This document shows positions 53,159-62,013 of a DNA stretch of 64,000 bases, piece by piece. Position numbers and translations under genes: made by a program. How positions within the stretch are numbered: position 1 is the stretch's first letter; every line of letters starts with the position of its first letter. Under the pieces are notes generated by a model that was not told the DNA's origin, did no database searches, and saw only the letters and a list, made by a program, of their open reading frames with translations. Source of the DNA: Bacillota bacterium (GTDB lineage: Bacteria; Bacillota; Sulfobacillia; JAJZYS01; JAJYTV01); the NCBI GenBank assembly GCA_021793315.1, contig JAJYSZ010000004.1, positions 1-64,000 of the forward strand, given 5' to 3'.

Positions 53159-53186
53159 ATTATACACGTGGCCGCAACCAAAGCAA
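53159..53186 (-). promoter_or_regulatory. marR promoter, leaderless arrangement
   Basis: On the minus strand: TTGCTT (53181-53186), 16-base spacer, perfect TATAAT (53159-53164), then 7 bases to the ATG at 53151. The predicted first transcribed base coincides with the start codon. Confidence 0.68.
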
Positions 53187-53205
53187 CCGAGTCCCGCTGA
53201 CGGCG

Positions 53206-53245
53206 CGAAAACGGCAGGACCCGGCCAATCAGGCCGGGTCCTGCC
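53206..53245 (-). terminator. intrinsic terminator of pstS
   Basis: A perfect 14-base-pair stem GGCAGGACCCGGCC/GGCCGGGTCCTGCC with a 5-base loop, followed on the minus strand by GTTTTCGCG; 10 bases beyond the pstS stop. Confidence 0.88.
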
Positions 53246-53255
53246 AAAAGTGCCG

Positions 53256-54317
53256 CTAGTTGATTTCGCGGATTTGCGTCCGGCTCAGTGGCAGCACGTT
53301 CTGCGGCAGCGGCAGGAAGTGCACCGGCGCGAGGAACTTGGCCGCATTGCCCTCCTTGGGGTTGGAGGCCCAGAGCAGGAAGGCCCTCACGGCGGCGGCG
53401 GTCTGCGCGTTTGGCTGCGTCTTGGGGACGATCGCGTACTCGTAGTTGATGATCGGATACGAGTTCTTGCCTGCAGAGAAGATCAGCGAGATGCGCTCGC
53501 TCTTCGGCGTGTGCTTCGCCATGACCGCGACCGCGGCGCCGATCGTCTGGTTGGTCGGCAGCAGGAACTGCCCGGCGCGGTTCTCCACCGCGGCCTCGCC
53601 CAGCCCATCCTTCAGCGCGGGCGTCAGCCAGGAGATGCCGACGTATGCGATGCCGCCGGGGTACTGCGTGAGCTCCTGCACCATGCCCTGGTTGCCGGTG
53701 GCGCTGACGCTGCCCGGCACTGCGGGCCAGCTGATCGAGGTGCCAAAGCCAGGTCCGTGGTTCCAGCCAGGCGTCGTAAAGCTGAGGTACTGGCTGAAGA
53801 GGAAGGTGTCGCCCGAGCCGTCGGCACGGTGGATCGGTACCACCGGGAGGTTCGGCAGCTTGACGCCCGGGTTCATCTTCTTAATGGCCGCATCGTCCCA
53901 GTTCTTGATCCTGCCGTCGTAGATGCCGGCGAGCACCGGCCCGCTGAGACGCAGGTGCTGCTTGTTGAGACCGGGCAGGTTGTACATGATCTGCTGTGCG
54001 GAGACGGCCAGCGGGATGTTCAAGAGGTTCGGGTGCTGCGCCTCAAGGGCGGTGGCAACGTACGCGTCCGAGGCACCGATGTTGACCGTGGCGTTTTCGG
54101 CGTCCGAGATCCCGGTGCCCGACCCCGTGGACTGCGGCGTGATCTCAACGCCCGCGAGCTTCTGGTAGGCCGGGGCCCACTCCTGAAACAGCGGGAAGAG
54201 CAGGGACGATCCGGTCTCCGTGATCTGGAGGGAACCCGCGGCCGCGGAGCCGGCCAGACCGACCGTGGCCACCACGGCGAGCGCGGCGCTGGCCCAGAGC
54301 CTCCTGCCAGGGAACAT
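53256..54317 (-). CDS. pstS: phosphate ABC transporter substrate-binding protein PstS
   Basis: A 353-residue exported phosphate-binding protein with signal peptide (WASAALAVVATVGLAGSAAAG). Phosphate-contacting stretches: ETGSSLLFPLF, STGSGTGISD, IHRADGSGDTFLF. The ATG at 54317 is 7 bases from AAGGAG. No lipobox is visible, which is odd for a single-membrane organism. The pstCAB genes are not beside it; it has its own terminator. Confidence 0.88.
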   Translation of the reverse strand: MFPGRRLWASAALAVVATVGLAGSAAAGSLQITETGSSLLFPLFQEWAPAYQKLAGVEITPQSTGSGTGISDAENATVNIGASDAYVATALEAQHPNLLNIPLAVSAQQIMYNLPGLNKQHLRLSGPVLAGIYDGRIKNWDDAAIKKMNPGVKLPNLPVVPIHRADGSGDTFLFSQYLSFTTPGWNHGPGFGTSISWPAVPGSVSATGNQGMVQELTQYPGGIAYVGISWLTPALKDGLGEAAVENRAGQFLLPTNQTIGAAVAVMAKHTPKSERISLIFSAGKNSYPIINYEYAIVPKTQPNAQTAAAVRAFLLWASNPKEGNAAKFLAPVHFLPLPQNVLPLSRTQIREIN

Positions 54318-54330
54318 GCGGACACTCCTT

Positions 54331-54348
54331 TCAGCTCGGTTCAGCTGA
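54331..54348. promoter_or_regulatory. palindrome in the pstS leader
   Basis: TCAGCT-CGGTTC-AGCTGA, a perfect 6-base inverted repeat beginning 14 bases upstream of the pstS start. A further TTCAGC lies upstream at about 54360. It could be an operator or a hairpin near the ribosome site; I could not match it to a known Pho box. Confidence 0.35.
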
Positions 54349-54403
54349 AGTGTAGAAGCGTTCGCTGAAGATTCTGAGAATTTTGTCCTAAAATTGTGTT
54401 GCG

Positions 54404-55072
54404 CTACTGCCGGAGCGGCGGCTTGGGCACGACGCACAGAGGGCCGGCGTCCGGAAGGTCGCGCGTCTCGAAGCTGGGACCTTCCTTCGGGCGTACGTCC
54501 TGCCAGAGGGCAAGGAAGGGATCCACGGGCTCGAGGAAGTTGACGGCCGGCGTGCGGTAGTGCATCGGCACCACGTAGCGGGCCTCGAGCGCCCGGGCAA
54601 TCTCCGCGGCCGCCTCCGGACCGATCGTCGGGCCCGCGCCGACCGGCAGGAACACGAGATCCAGCGGGCCGATCTGCTCGAACTGCTCGGCCCTCAGTTC
54701 CTTCTGGCCGAAGTCGCCGAAGTGCGCTATGCGCAATCCCTCGAGCTGGAAACGGAAGATGGTGTTCGGCCCGCGCTTCGTGCCAGCCACGTCGTCGTGC
54801 TCGCCGGCGATGGCCACGACCTCGCCGATCGGCGTCTTGAAGCGGCCGGCGGTCGAGCGGATGGCCATTTTCGGCTCCTGAAGCGCCTGGAGCCCGTTAT
54901 GGTCGAAGTGCTCGTGCGTGATCAGGACGAGATCGGGCGAGAGCCTGGGCAGCGCCGGGTAGTCGAAGACCATGCCCGGGCGCGGCGACATCGCCGCGAA
55001 CGGGTCGATGAAGACCGTGCCTTCAGCTGCCTGCAGGAAGAAGGCGGCTTGGCCATACCAGGTTACTTGCAT
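54404..55072 (-). CDS. UlaG-like metallo-beta-lactamase-fold hydrolase
   Basis: A 222-residue metal-dependent hydrolase: MQVTWYGQAAFFLQ at the start, the metal motif THEHFDHNG, FGDFGQKE and a late His in VPMHYRTP. This is the COG2220 group (UlaG-like), whose substrates are often unknown. The ATG at 55072 follows GGGGGAACTCGG; the upstream in-frame extension overlaps the control region of the cysteine synthase gene and is rejected. Confidence 0.82.
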   Translation of the reverse strand: MQVTWYGQAAFFLQAAEGTVFIDPFAAMSPRPGMVFDYPALPRLSPDLVLITHEHFDHNGLQALQEPKMAIRSTAGRFKTPIGEVVAIAGEHDDVAGTKRGPNTIFRFQLEGLRIAHFGDFGQKELRAEQFEQIGPLDLVFLPVGAGPTIGPEAAAEIARALEARYVVPMHYRTPAVNFLEPVDPFLALWQDVRPKEGPSFETRDLPDAGPLCVVPKPPLRQ

Positions 55073-55197
55073 CCGAGTTCCCCCTTGTTGCCTGTCCCAC
55101 GGCTCTGTGAAAGAGGCTATCATAGGCGGGGGGAGACGTGCATCCTGGTGGCCTTGCGGGGCCCCCGCAGTATCCCGACGATGCTGGAGGTGGCGGC

Positions 55198-56103
55198 TTG
55201 GACGTCGCGCAGAGCGTCCTCGATTTGATCGGTCGGACTCCCGTGATGGAACTTCACCCGGCGGAAATCCCCGACGGCGTGCACCTTTACGCAAAACTGG
55301 AAATGTTCAATCCCGGCGGAAGCATCAAGGACCGTCTCGGCCAGTACATGATCGAAACCGCCCTCAAGGATGGCCGGCTGAAGCCCGGCGGAACGGTGAT
55401 CGAGCCGACGGCCGGCAACACAGGCATCGGACTCGCCCTCGCCGCCATCGGACGGGGGATCAAGGTCGTGCTGGTGGTGCCCGAGCATTTCTCGAAGGAG
55501 AAGCAGGATCTGATGCGCGCCCTGGGCGGTGAGGTGGTCAACACGCCGCGTTCCGGCGGCATGGCCGCCGCGATCGACGAGGCCCACCGGCTCGCCGCGG
55601 AATGCGGCGGCTATGTGCCGCAGCAGTTCGCCAACCCGGACAACCCCGATGCCCACTACCGCTCGACGGGGCCGGAGCTCTTCGAGCAGCTCGACGGGCA
55701 CGTCGACGTCCTGGTGGCTGGTGCCGGCACCGGCGGCACCTTGACGGGCGTCGCGCGCTACCTGAAGGAGCAGCGCTCCTCCACCAAGATCGTGCTGGTG
55801 CAGCCGGAGGGCTCCGTGTTTGCGGGCGACCCGGCGGGCAGCCACCGCGTAGAGGGCATCGGTAACGACTTCGTGCCGCAGACGCTCGATCTCTCCCTGG
55901 TCGACGAGATCGAGACCGTGACCGACGACGAAGCCTTCAAGGCCGTGGGAACGCTCGGCAAGGAGTTCGGCCTGCTCGTCGGCTCGTCGTCCGGAGCGGC
56001 CTACATCGCCGCGCTGCGTCAAGCCAGGAGCCTGCGTCGCGGCAACGTCGCGACGATCTTCGTCGACAGCTCCGAGCGCTACCTGAGCTGCCACATCTAC
56101 TGA
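55198..56103 (+). CDS. cysK: cysteine synthase family PLP enzyme
   Basis: A 301-residue fold-type II PLP enzyme joining O-acetylserine (or a similar acceptor) with sulfide. IGRTPVMELH, NPGGSIKDR with the PLP Lys, PTAGNTGIGLAL and the phosphate-binding GAGTGGTLTGVARYL are visible. TTG at 55198, 7 bases from GGAGG. It is convergent, with a 7-base overlap, with a trans-sulfuration enzyme, so it could act as a cystathionine beta-synthase in the reverse pathway (inference). Confidence 0.88.
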   Translation: MDVAQSVLDLIGRTPVMELHPAEIPDGVHLYAKLEMFNPGGSIKDRLGQYMIETALKDGRLKPGGTVIEPTAGNTGIGLALAAIGRGIKVVLVVPEHFSKEKQDLMRALGGEVVNTPRSGGMAAAIDEAHRLAAECGGYVPQQFANPDNPDAHYRSTGPELFEQLDGHVDVLVAGAGTGGTLTGVARYLKEQRSSTKIVLVQPEGSVFAGDPAGSHRVEGIGNDFVPQTLDLSLVDEIETVTDDEAFKAVGTLGKEFGLLVGSSSGAAYIAALRQARSLRRGNVATIFVDSSERYLSCHIY

Positions 56104-57254
56104 ATCCCTGCCTCCGCCCGGTCTAGCGCCTGACGCAGATCGCCTTCGATGTCGGCAAGCTCCTCAAGCCCGACGGAGAAGCGCAGGATCTCGCCCGTCA
56201 GGCGCCTTTCTTCGCGCTCGGACGCCGTGAGGGCGGCGTGGCAGTGAAGCTCCGGCAGGGAGATCGTCGTCTCGGGCCCGCCGAAGCCGGCCCCCACCCG
56301 GATCATCTCCAGATGCCGCGCCATCGGCGCGACCAGACGCCTGTCCTCCAGGCGTACCGTGACCATGTTGGAAAAGCCGCGCACCGTGCGCGCCGCCGTC
56401 GCGCGCCCCGGGTCCTCGCTGAGGCCGGGATAGTGGACCAAGGCTACCTCGGGCTGCCCGAGGAGCCATTCGGCCAGGCCCTGGGCGGTCGCCTGCGCCC
56501 GCTCCATGCGGATCGGCAGCGTGTGCAGGCCGCGCAGCACCTGGTAGCTGTCGTCCGGCGAGAGCATGCCGCCGGTGGCGTTCTGCACAGTGTAGAGCGC
56601 CCGGCCGAGCTCCTCGTCGGCCGTGGCGGCAAGTCCTGCGGTGACGTCGCCGTGCCCCGCGATCATCTTGGTCGCGCTGTGCAGCACCAGGTCCGCCCCG
56701 AGGCTGAGCGGCGCCTGCAGGTACGGCGTGAGGAATGTGTTGTCGACGATCAGCTTGAGCCCCTGCCGGTGTGCGAACGCCGCGAGCGCGGGAATGTCGC
56801 TGACGCGCAGAAAAGGGTTCGAGAAGTTTTCGACGAGGAGCGCCTTGGTCTCCGGGCGGACGGCCTCGCGCACGGCGTCGAGGTCGTCGGTGTCGACATA
56901 GGTCACCTTGATGCCGAAGCGGCCAAGCACGGCCCGCACCAGGCGTTGCGTCCCGCCCTGGCAGTCCCGCGTGGCGATCAGGTGGTCTCCAGCCGCGAAG
57001 AGCAGGAAGGCGGCCGTGATCGCCTGGTTGCCCGAGGCGAAGGCGAAGCCGCGCACACCGCCCTCAAGTGCCGCGATGGCCCCCTCGAGCGCGTCGCGGG
57101 TGGGGTTGCCGGAGCGCGAATAGTCCCAGCGCAGGTGTTGATCCGGGTCCTGGTGGTGAAAGCTGACGGCGCGGTAGATTGCGGGGGTCAGGGCACCCGT
57201 GGCGGGATCGCGCTCGAAACCGGTATGTACGAAGCGGCTTGTGCGATGAGGCAT
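56097..57254 (-). CDS. cystathionine gamma-synthase/lyase family enzyme
   Basis: A 385-residue fold-type I PLP enzyme of trans-sulfuration. WDYSRSGNPTRDALE, FASGNQAITAAFLL, VDNTFLTPYLQAPLSLGADLVLHSATKMIAGHGD with the PLP Lys, and LHTLPIRMERAQATA are typical. Synthase and lyase cannot be told apart by eye. The ATG at 57254 follows GCAGGTAGCGTGC. Confidence 0.87.
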   Translation of the reverse strand: MPHRTSRFVHTGFERDPATGALTPAIYRAVSFHHQDPDQHLRWDYSRSGNPTRDALEGAIAALEGGVRGFAFASGNQAITAAFLLFAAGDHLIATRDCQGGTQRLVRAVLGRFGIKVTYVDTDDLDAVREAVRPETKALLVENFSNPFLRVSDIPALAAFAHRQGLKLIVDNTFLTPYLQAPLSLGADLVLHSATKMIAGHGDVTAGLAATADEELGRALYTVQNATGGMLSPDDSYQVLRGLHTLPIRMERAQATAQGLAEWLLGQPEVALVHYPGLSEDPGRATAARTVRGFSNMVTVRLEDRRLVAPMARHLEMIRVGAGFGGPETTISLPELHCHAALTASEREERRLTGEILRFSVGLEELADIEGDLRQALDRAEAGIQ

Positions 57255-57464
57255 GCACGCTACCTGCCTTCCGACGATGTCGGGACCGGGCTCCCCGGCC
57301 GGGCATGTCCCTTCCACGCCCGCGCGACGCTCCCCTGCCCAGGGAGGGAGGATCGGGCCCCGCCCATGGTAGGATGGTCGCAAAGCCAGGTTGCGTAGAG
57401 ACCCAGGAATCACCACAGAAGCCTGCGCCTGTGTGGCCGGGCTCGGTTATTGCGAGGTGACGGG

Positions 57465-58247
57465 ATGAACATCGGCGACGTGCTCTCGCTCTACGATCGC
57501 GACGAGCGCCAGGATACCGAGGAGATGGGCATGCGGCGCGAGGTGGCGCCAGGCGTGGTGCGCCTGGTGGACACGCAAGGCACGCAAAGCGCGATCGTGT
57601 ACTCAGAGCTCGACGAGACCACGGCCGACGCCGTGATCGAGCGGGAGATCAGGCACTTCACGGGCCTCGGGCACGTGCTGGAATGGAAGCTCTTCGGCCA
57701 CGATCGACCACAGGGACTCCACCAGCGCCTGGTCGACCGCGGCTTCGCGGCCGAGGAGCGGGAGTCGGTGATGGTGCTGGACCTTGGCCAGGTGCCGCCG
57801 GCCCTTCTGCGCCCGGTGCCCGCCACGGTGCGCCGGATCCGTACACCTGCGGAGCTCAAGGACGTCACGAAGGTGCGCGAGGCGGTCTGGCCCGGCCAGC
57901 ATCCCTGGCTCGAGGAGCGCATCGCGTACATCCTGCGCACCGATCCGCAGAGGATGAGCGTCTATGCCGTCTACGACGGGGACGAGCCGGTCAGCGCCGG
58001 GCGCATCCACTTTCCCGCCATGAGCCGCTTTGCGAGCATCTGGGGCGGCGCGACCCTGCCGGACCGGCGCGGCCGGGGATTCTACACGGCTCTGCTCGCC
58101 GCCCGCGTGCAGGAGGCCATCGGGCGCCAGGTGCGCTACCTGACGATCGACGCTGGCGCCATGAGCCGGCCGATCGTGGAGAAGCTCGGCTTCCGGGAGA
58201 TCACATGGGCCCAGGCGCACGTCTACGCTTCGGATGGCAGGGTTTGA
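57465..58247 (+). CDS. GNAT-family N-acetyltransferase (long form)
   Basis: A 260-residue protein with a GNAT fold in its C-terminal half: VYAVYDGDEPVSAGRIHF, the acetyl-CoA-binding LPDRRGRGFYTALLAARVQEA (R-R-G-R-G) and AMSRPIVEKLGFREI. The N-terminal 100 residues look like a degenerate second GNAT-like domain (EWKLFGHDRPQGLHQRLVDRGF). ATG at 57465 after GAGGTGACGGG. Substrate unknown. Confidence 0.8.
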   Translation: MNIGDVLSLYDRDERQDTEEMGMRREVAPGVVRLVDTQGTQSAIVYSELDETTADAVIEREIRHFTGLGHVLEWKLFGHDRPQGLHQRLVDRGFAAEERESVMVLDLGQVPPALLRPVPATVRRIRTPAELKDVTKVREAVWPGQHPWLEERIAYILRTDPQRMSVYAVYDGDEPVSAGRIHFPAMSRFASIWGGATLPDRRGRGFYTALLAARVQEAIGRQVRYLTIDAGAMSRPIVEKLGFREITWAQAHVYASDGRV

Positions 58248-58352
58248 GGCGCGAAGCTTCGACCGCGCATCCTTCGAAGCTGCCCGCCAACTGTCACAAA
58301 TGCCACCCTCGCGGTGCTTAGGCACTGGGAGGAGGCGACAGCGGAGGTGTCG

Positions 58353-58886
58353 ATGGCGCTGGACGATCGCAGCAGGCCGCCGGCAAGGCAGCCCCAGACG
58401 TTTGCTGACCTGTTCCTGCGGGAATGGCCGCGCGTCGTGGGTATCGCGCAGCAGATCATGCACAGCCCCTCGCGCAGCGAGGAAGTGGCGCAGGAGGCCT
58501 TTTTGGCCTTCTACAGGCGTTTTGGCGACGACCTGCCGGAGCGACCCGGGGCTTGGCTCCACCGCGCCGCTGCCCATGGTGCCCTCAACGTGCTGCGGGG
58601 CGAGGATCGGCGGCGGCTGCGGGAGGAGCGCGAAGCGCGGCTCGATGCGCAGAGCGCGCCCGATCCCGGCGACCTCGTCGCGGCCCGCGAAGAGGTCCTT
58701 CAGGTCCGACGGGCCCTGCTGCGCCTCAAGGAGCCCCAGGCGACCCTCCTGGTCCTGCGCTACGGCGGCTTCAGCTACAACGAGATTGCGCAGGCGCTGG
58801 GTCTGCCCGTGACGCAGATCGGCACGCGCCTCAGGCGCGCGGAGCTTCAGCTGAGAAAGGAGATCGACCATGCGGCACGCCGATGA
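58353..58886 (+). CDS. ECF-type RNA polymerase sigma factor (second)
   Basis: A 177-residue group 4 sigma factor. Region 2 includes QQIMHSPSRSEEVAQEAFLAFYRRF; region 4 is LKEPQATLLVLRYGGFSYNEIAQALGLPVTQIGTRLRRAELQLRKE. The ATG at 58353 follows GGAGGTGTCG; a GTG at 58347 is an alternative. It overlaps the anti-sigma gene by 17 bases. Confidence 0.88.
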   Translation: MALDDRSRPPARQPQTFADLFLREWPRVVGIAQQIMHSPSRSEEVAQEAFLAFYRRFGDDLPERPGAWLHRAAAHGALNVLRGEDRRRLREEREARLDAQSAPDPGDLVAAREEVLQVRRALLRLKEPQATLLVLRYGGFSYNEIAQALGLPVTQIGTRLRRAELQLRKEIDHAARR

Positions 58887-59973
58887 CGGCAGCCTGCGCA
58901 GACTCCTCGATGAAGAGTGGGCGGTAGGCGAGCCGGTGCGTCAACACATTGCCGGCTGCACGCGCTGCCAGCAGCGGCTACGGGCGATGGAGGAGCTGCG
59001 CGGTGACACCCGGCGCCTGCTGGGCGTGCACGCCGCGCCGGGCGATGCTGCAGCCGCGCTTCAGCGGCAGCGCCTGCTGCAATCCGAAGGGCGGCGAGCC
59101 AGGATGGCCGTGCCTTGGCCGCGCTTCGACGGTGGACTGCGCTGGGCCGCGGGACTCGCGGCCTTCGCCGCCCTGCTCGGCCTGGTGAGCGCGACACCCG
59201 TCGGCGGGTATGCGAGGAACCTGCTGCTGATCTTCGAACCGGTACACTTCAAGGCGGTGACGGTCAAGCCGGACCAGGCCAGGAGCCTCCTGCAGCTCAG
59301 CAGTCTTGGCAGCCTGCAGACCACGGCAACTCCCCAGCTGACGGCGGAGCCCGGGCTCGGGGCGATGCAGGCCGCGGTCGGCTTCCAGGTCCACGTGCCG
59401 GCGAGCGTGCCGGCGGGACTGCCGCAGCCCTCCTTCGCCTTCCTCGGCGCGCAGACGCAGAGCCTGACCTTGAGCCAGCAGAAGCTGGCCGCGTACGAGG
59501 CGAAGCACCACGTGCAGCTGCCGTCGATGCCGGCGGACATCTCCGGCAGCGTCGTCAACGTGACCACGGGTCGGGCAGCGGTGATAAGTTACGGCACGCC
59601 GGCCGCCCAGCTCGGGCATGCCAGTCAGCTGCCACAGCTCATCGTGGCCGAGGCGCCCTTGCCGAAGGTGTACTCCACCGGCGCGACGGTGGCGGAGATC
59701 GAGCGGTACCTTCTCGCCTTGCCAGGCGTTTCGCCGCAGGTGGCGGCCGAGATCCAGACGATCGCCAATCCGTCCACCACTATGCCCGTCCCCGTACCCT
59801 TGGGGCAGGCGACGTCCCAGTCCGTCATGGTGGGCTCGTCGCAGGGCCTTTGGCTGCAGCAGAACCAGGGTGGCGCGGGTGGTGTCGTGTGGACGCATGG
59901 CGGCTACGTATATGGCGTGGGCGGGACCCTCAGCCGCAGGGAGCTCCTCTCCATCGCGGCGTCGATGCGCTGA
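58870..59973 (+). CDS. zinc-binding anti-sigma factor with extracellular domain
   Basis: A 367-residue membrane protein. The N-terminal part has the zinc anti-sigma motif HIAGCTRC (His-X3-Cys-X2-Cys), followed by one membrane helix (about residues 91-111) and a 250-residue extracellular domain with two Gln/Ser/Thr/Val-rich beta segments. Overlap with the sigma gene indicates a cognate pair: it should hold the sigma factor at the membrane until an envelope signal arrives. Confidence 0.87.
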   Translation: MRHADDGSLRRLLDEEWAVGEPVRQHIAGCTRCQQRLRAMEELRGDTRRLLGVHAAPGDAAAALQRQRLLQSEGRRARMAVPWPRFDGGLRWAAGLAAFAALLGLVSATPVGGYARNLLLIFEPVHFKAVTVKPDQARSLLQLSSLGSLQTTATPQLTAEPGLGAMQAAVGFQVHVPASVPAGLPQPSFAFLGAQTQSLTLSQQKLAAYEAKHHVQLPSMPADISGSVVNVTTGRAAVISYGTPAAQLGHASQLPQLIVAEAPLPKVYSTGATVAEIERYLLALPGVSPQVAAEIQTIANPSTTMPVPVPLGQATSQSVMVGSSQGLWLQQNQGGAGGVVWTHGGYVYGVGGTLSRRELLSIAASMR

Positions 59974-60010
59974 ATTTCGCGAACTTGAAGGTACAAGGAA
60001 GTGTCCTGGC

Positions 60011-61027
60011 GTGCATATATCCCGTAAGGCCTGGCTCGCGGGCCTGCTCGGCTCCGCGGCGGTTCTGGCCTCGTTCCCGTTCGCTGCGGCGGTGCAGGCC
60101 GCCCCTGCTCATGGCCTCGTGCGCTCGGAGGTTCAGCGCGTCCTGACCTCGGCCCAGGAGACGAGCCACGGCAAGGCGACCGGCGAGCACCTCGCCATCA
60201 GCGGCAAGATCGTCACCGTGCCGGATGGTTTCGGCGGCACGTTGACGGCGGTGCCGGCGGTCAGGTTCCCGACCGCCGACGGCTATGGGCAGCTGGTGCT
60301 CTTCTGGCACAATCAGACGCTCATCGGTTCGGATCGGCTCGCCAAGCTGCCAAACCTCGGCGAGGAGTCCTCGCAGCTGAAGATCGTCGCTTCGGGTACG
60401 GGCTACATCACGGTGCGGTTCTGGCGCTATAAGTCGACGGACCCCATGTACGCCCCGTCCCTGACGCCCGAGGATGTCACCTATCGCTGGACCGGCAAGG
60501 GTCTCGAGGCGTCGGCGGCCGTAGCCGCGGACAGCGGCAACGGACTTGGCATGCGCCTGCCATACCTCGGCCTGACGCGCTCCGCGGTGCTCAAGGTGAC
60601 CCAGAGCGCGGTCGAGTACGGCTCGCAGGGCATCACGGGTGAGCACCTGCAGCCCTTCGGCAAGGTCGTCACCGTTCCTGACGGGTTCGGCGGCACCTTG
60701 ACAGCGGTGCCGGTGGTGCGCTGGCCGACGGCGGACGCCTACGGACAGATGGTTCTCTTCTGGCACGACACGACGCTGATCGGCTCGATGCAGCTCGCAA
60801 AGCTGCCAAGCCTCGGCCAGGAGGTCACGCAGCTCGGGATCGTCGCCTCCGGCACCGGCTACGTCACGGTGCGCTTTGCGCGCTACCGGCCGCAGGATCC
60901 CCTGGCCGGCCCGTCGCTGCCGCCGCAGGACATCACCTATCGCTGGAACGGCCAGCGGCTCGTGGCATCTGCGCCTGTGCCCAAGGCGGCCAGCGACGAC
61001 AACGGCACGGTGAAGCTCGGCCAGTAG
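60011..61027 (+). CDS. secreted protein with two tandem domain repeats
   Basis: A 338-residue exported protein of unknown function. GTG at 60011 after AAGGAAGTGTCCTGGC; signal peptide LAGLLGSAAVLASFPFAAAVQA. Two copies of a domain of about 135 residues follow. Each has the same landmarks in order: TVPDGFGGTLTAVP, YGQ(L/M)VLFWH, TLIGS, LAKLP(N/S)LG, IVASGTGY(I/V)TVRF, and (V/I)TYRW. The copies are very similar also at DNA level, so the duplication is recent or kept alike. It lies 37 bases after the anti-sigma gene and is probably co-transcribed. Confidence 0.72.
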   Translation: MHISRKAWLAGLLGSAAVLASFPFAAAVQAAPAHGLVRSEVQRVLTSAQETSHGKATGEHLAISGKIVTVPDGFGGTLTAVPAVRFPTADGYGQLVLFWHNQTLIGSDRLAKLPNLGEESSQLKIVASGTGYITVRFWRYKSTDPMYAPSLTPEDVTYRWTGKGLEASAAVAADSGNGLGMRLPYLGLTRSAVLKVTQSAVEYGSQGITGEHLQPFGKVVTVPDGFGGTLTAVPVVRWPTADAYGQMVLFWHDTTLIGSMQLAKLPSLGQEVTQLGIVASGTGYVTVRFARYRPQDPLAGPSLPPQDITYRWNGQRLVASAPVPKAASDDNGTVKLGQ

Positions 61028-61086
61028 GGGGACGACAGCTCGCCAGCGAATGCCCCGTCAAGCGGTCGCTGGGCTGGAGGTATCTT

Positions 61087-62013
61087 GTGACGAAGCCGGA
61101 GGACGACGTGGGCGGTGCGACGCCGCCCCCCGCGATCCGCACCGAGCTCCTGGAACGACGCTACGGCCGCCACGTCGCCTTGCACGGTCTCAGCCTCGTC
61201 GTGCCGCGCGGTCGTGTGTTCGGCTTTCTCGGCCCGAACGGCGCCGGCAAGACGACCGCCGTCAAGCTCCTTCTGGGACTCGTGCGGGCCACGGGCGGCG
61301 AAGGCATGGTGCTGGGCCTGCCGCTCGGCGACCCGGCCGCCAGGCGTCGCATCGGCTACCTGCCCGAGCTCTTCCGCTACCAGGACTGGCTCACGGGGTG
61401 CGAGGTGCTCGGGGCGCATGCGGCCCTCGCGGGCATCGCAAAGGCGCAGCGCCGCGAGGCGGCAGAGCGCGCGCTGGCGACGGTCGGCCTTGCGGGCGAG
61501 GGTCTGCGGCGCGTCGGCACGTACTCGAAGGGCATGCAGCAGAGGCTCGGCCTTGCCGTGGCCCTCCTGGGCGAGCCGGAACTCGTCGTCCTCGATGAGC
61601 CGACATCCGCCCTCGATCCTGTCGGCCGGCACGACGTGCGCGGCATCATGCACGACCTCAAGGCACGCGGTGCGACGGTCTTCCTGAACTCGCACCTGCT
61701 GTCGGAGGTCGAGGCGGTCTGCGACGAGGTAGCGGTGATCGACCGCGGCAGGGTGATCGCGCAGGGTGAAATGACAGACCTTCTGCGGGCGGTAGGGGTC
61801 GACCTCGAGGTCGAGGGCGTCTCCGAGCAGGAGATCCTGCGCCTGGGGGGCATCTTCACGCCGCCGCGCGCGGCAAGTTTTCCGCAGCTTGCGGAGAGCG
61901 CTGTGCCCGAACTTGTGGCGGCGATCGTGGGCCTCGGCGGCAGGATCCATGCCGTCAGGCCGCGGCGCGCCACCCTGGAGCAGCGCTTTCTCGACTGGCT
62001 GGAGGTGCCCTGA
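61087..62013 (+). CDS. ABC transporter ATP-binding protein
   Basis: A 308-residue ATPase of the CcmA/NosF export group. Walker A GPNGAGKTTA, signature YSKGMQQRLGLA, Walker B LVVLDEPTSALDP and switch His in NSHLLSEVE are complete. A C-terminal regulatory part follows. GTG at 61087, 6 bases from GGAGGT. It pairs with the permease directly downstream (1-base overlap). Confidence 0.9.
   Translation: MTKPEDDVGGATPPPAIRTELLERRYGRHVALHGLSLVVPRGRVFGFLGPNGAGKTTAVKLLLGLVRATGGEGMVLGLPLGDPAARRRIGYLPELFRYQDWLTGCEVLGAHAALAGIAKAQRREAAERALATVGLAGEGLRRVGTYSKGMQQRLGLAVALLGEPELVVLDEPTSALDPVGRHDVRGIMHDLKARGATVFLNSHLLSEVEAVCDEVAVIDRGRVIAQGEMTDLLRAVGVDLEVEGVSEQEILRLGGIFTPPRAASFPQLAESAVPELVAAIVGLGGRIHAVRPRRATLEQRFLDWLEVP

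Noticed and set aside
54318-54403. Possible Pho box (repeated TTCAGC elements) upstream of pstS.
   Set aside because: Neither the Bacillus TTAACA-type nor the actinobacterial or enterobacterial Pho box pattern fits with correct spacing. Only the palindrome is recorded.
57255-57464. Possible SAM or cobalamin riboswitch before the cystathionine gamma-synthase/lyase gene.
   Set aside because: I could not find the conserved core of a SAM riboswitch or a downstream terminator-like stem on the minus strand; the region looks like an ordinary divergent promoter.
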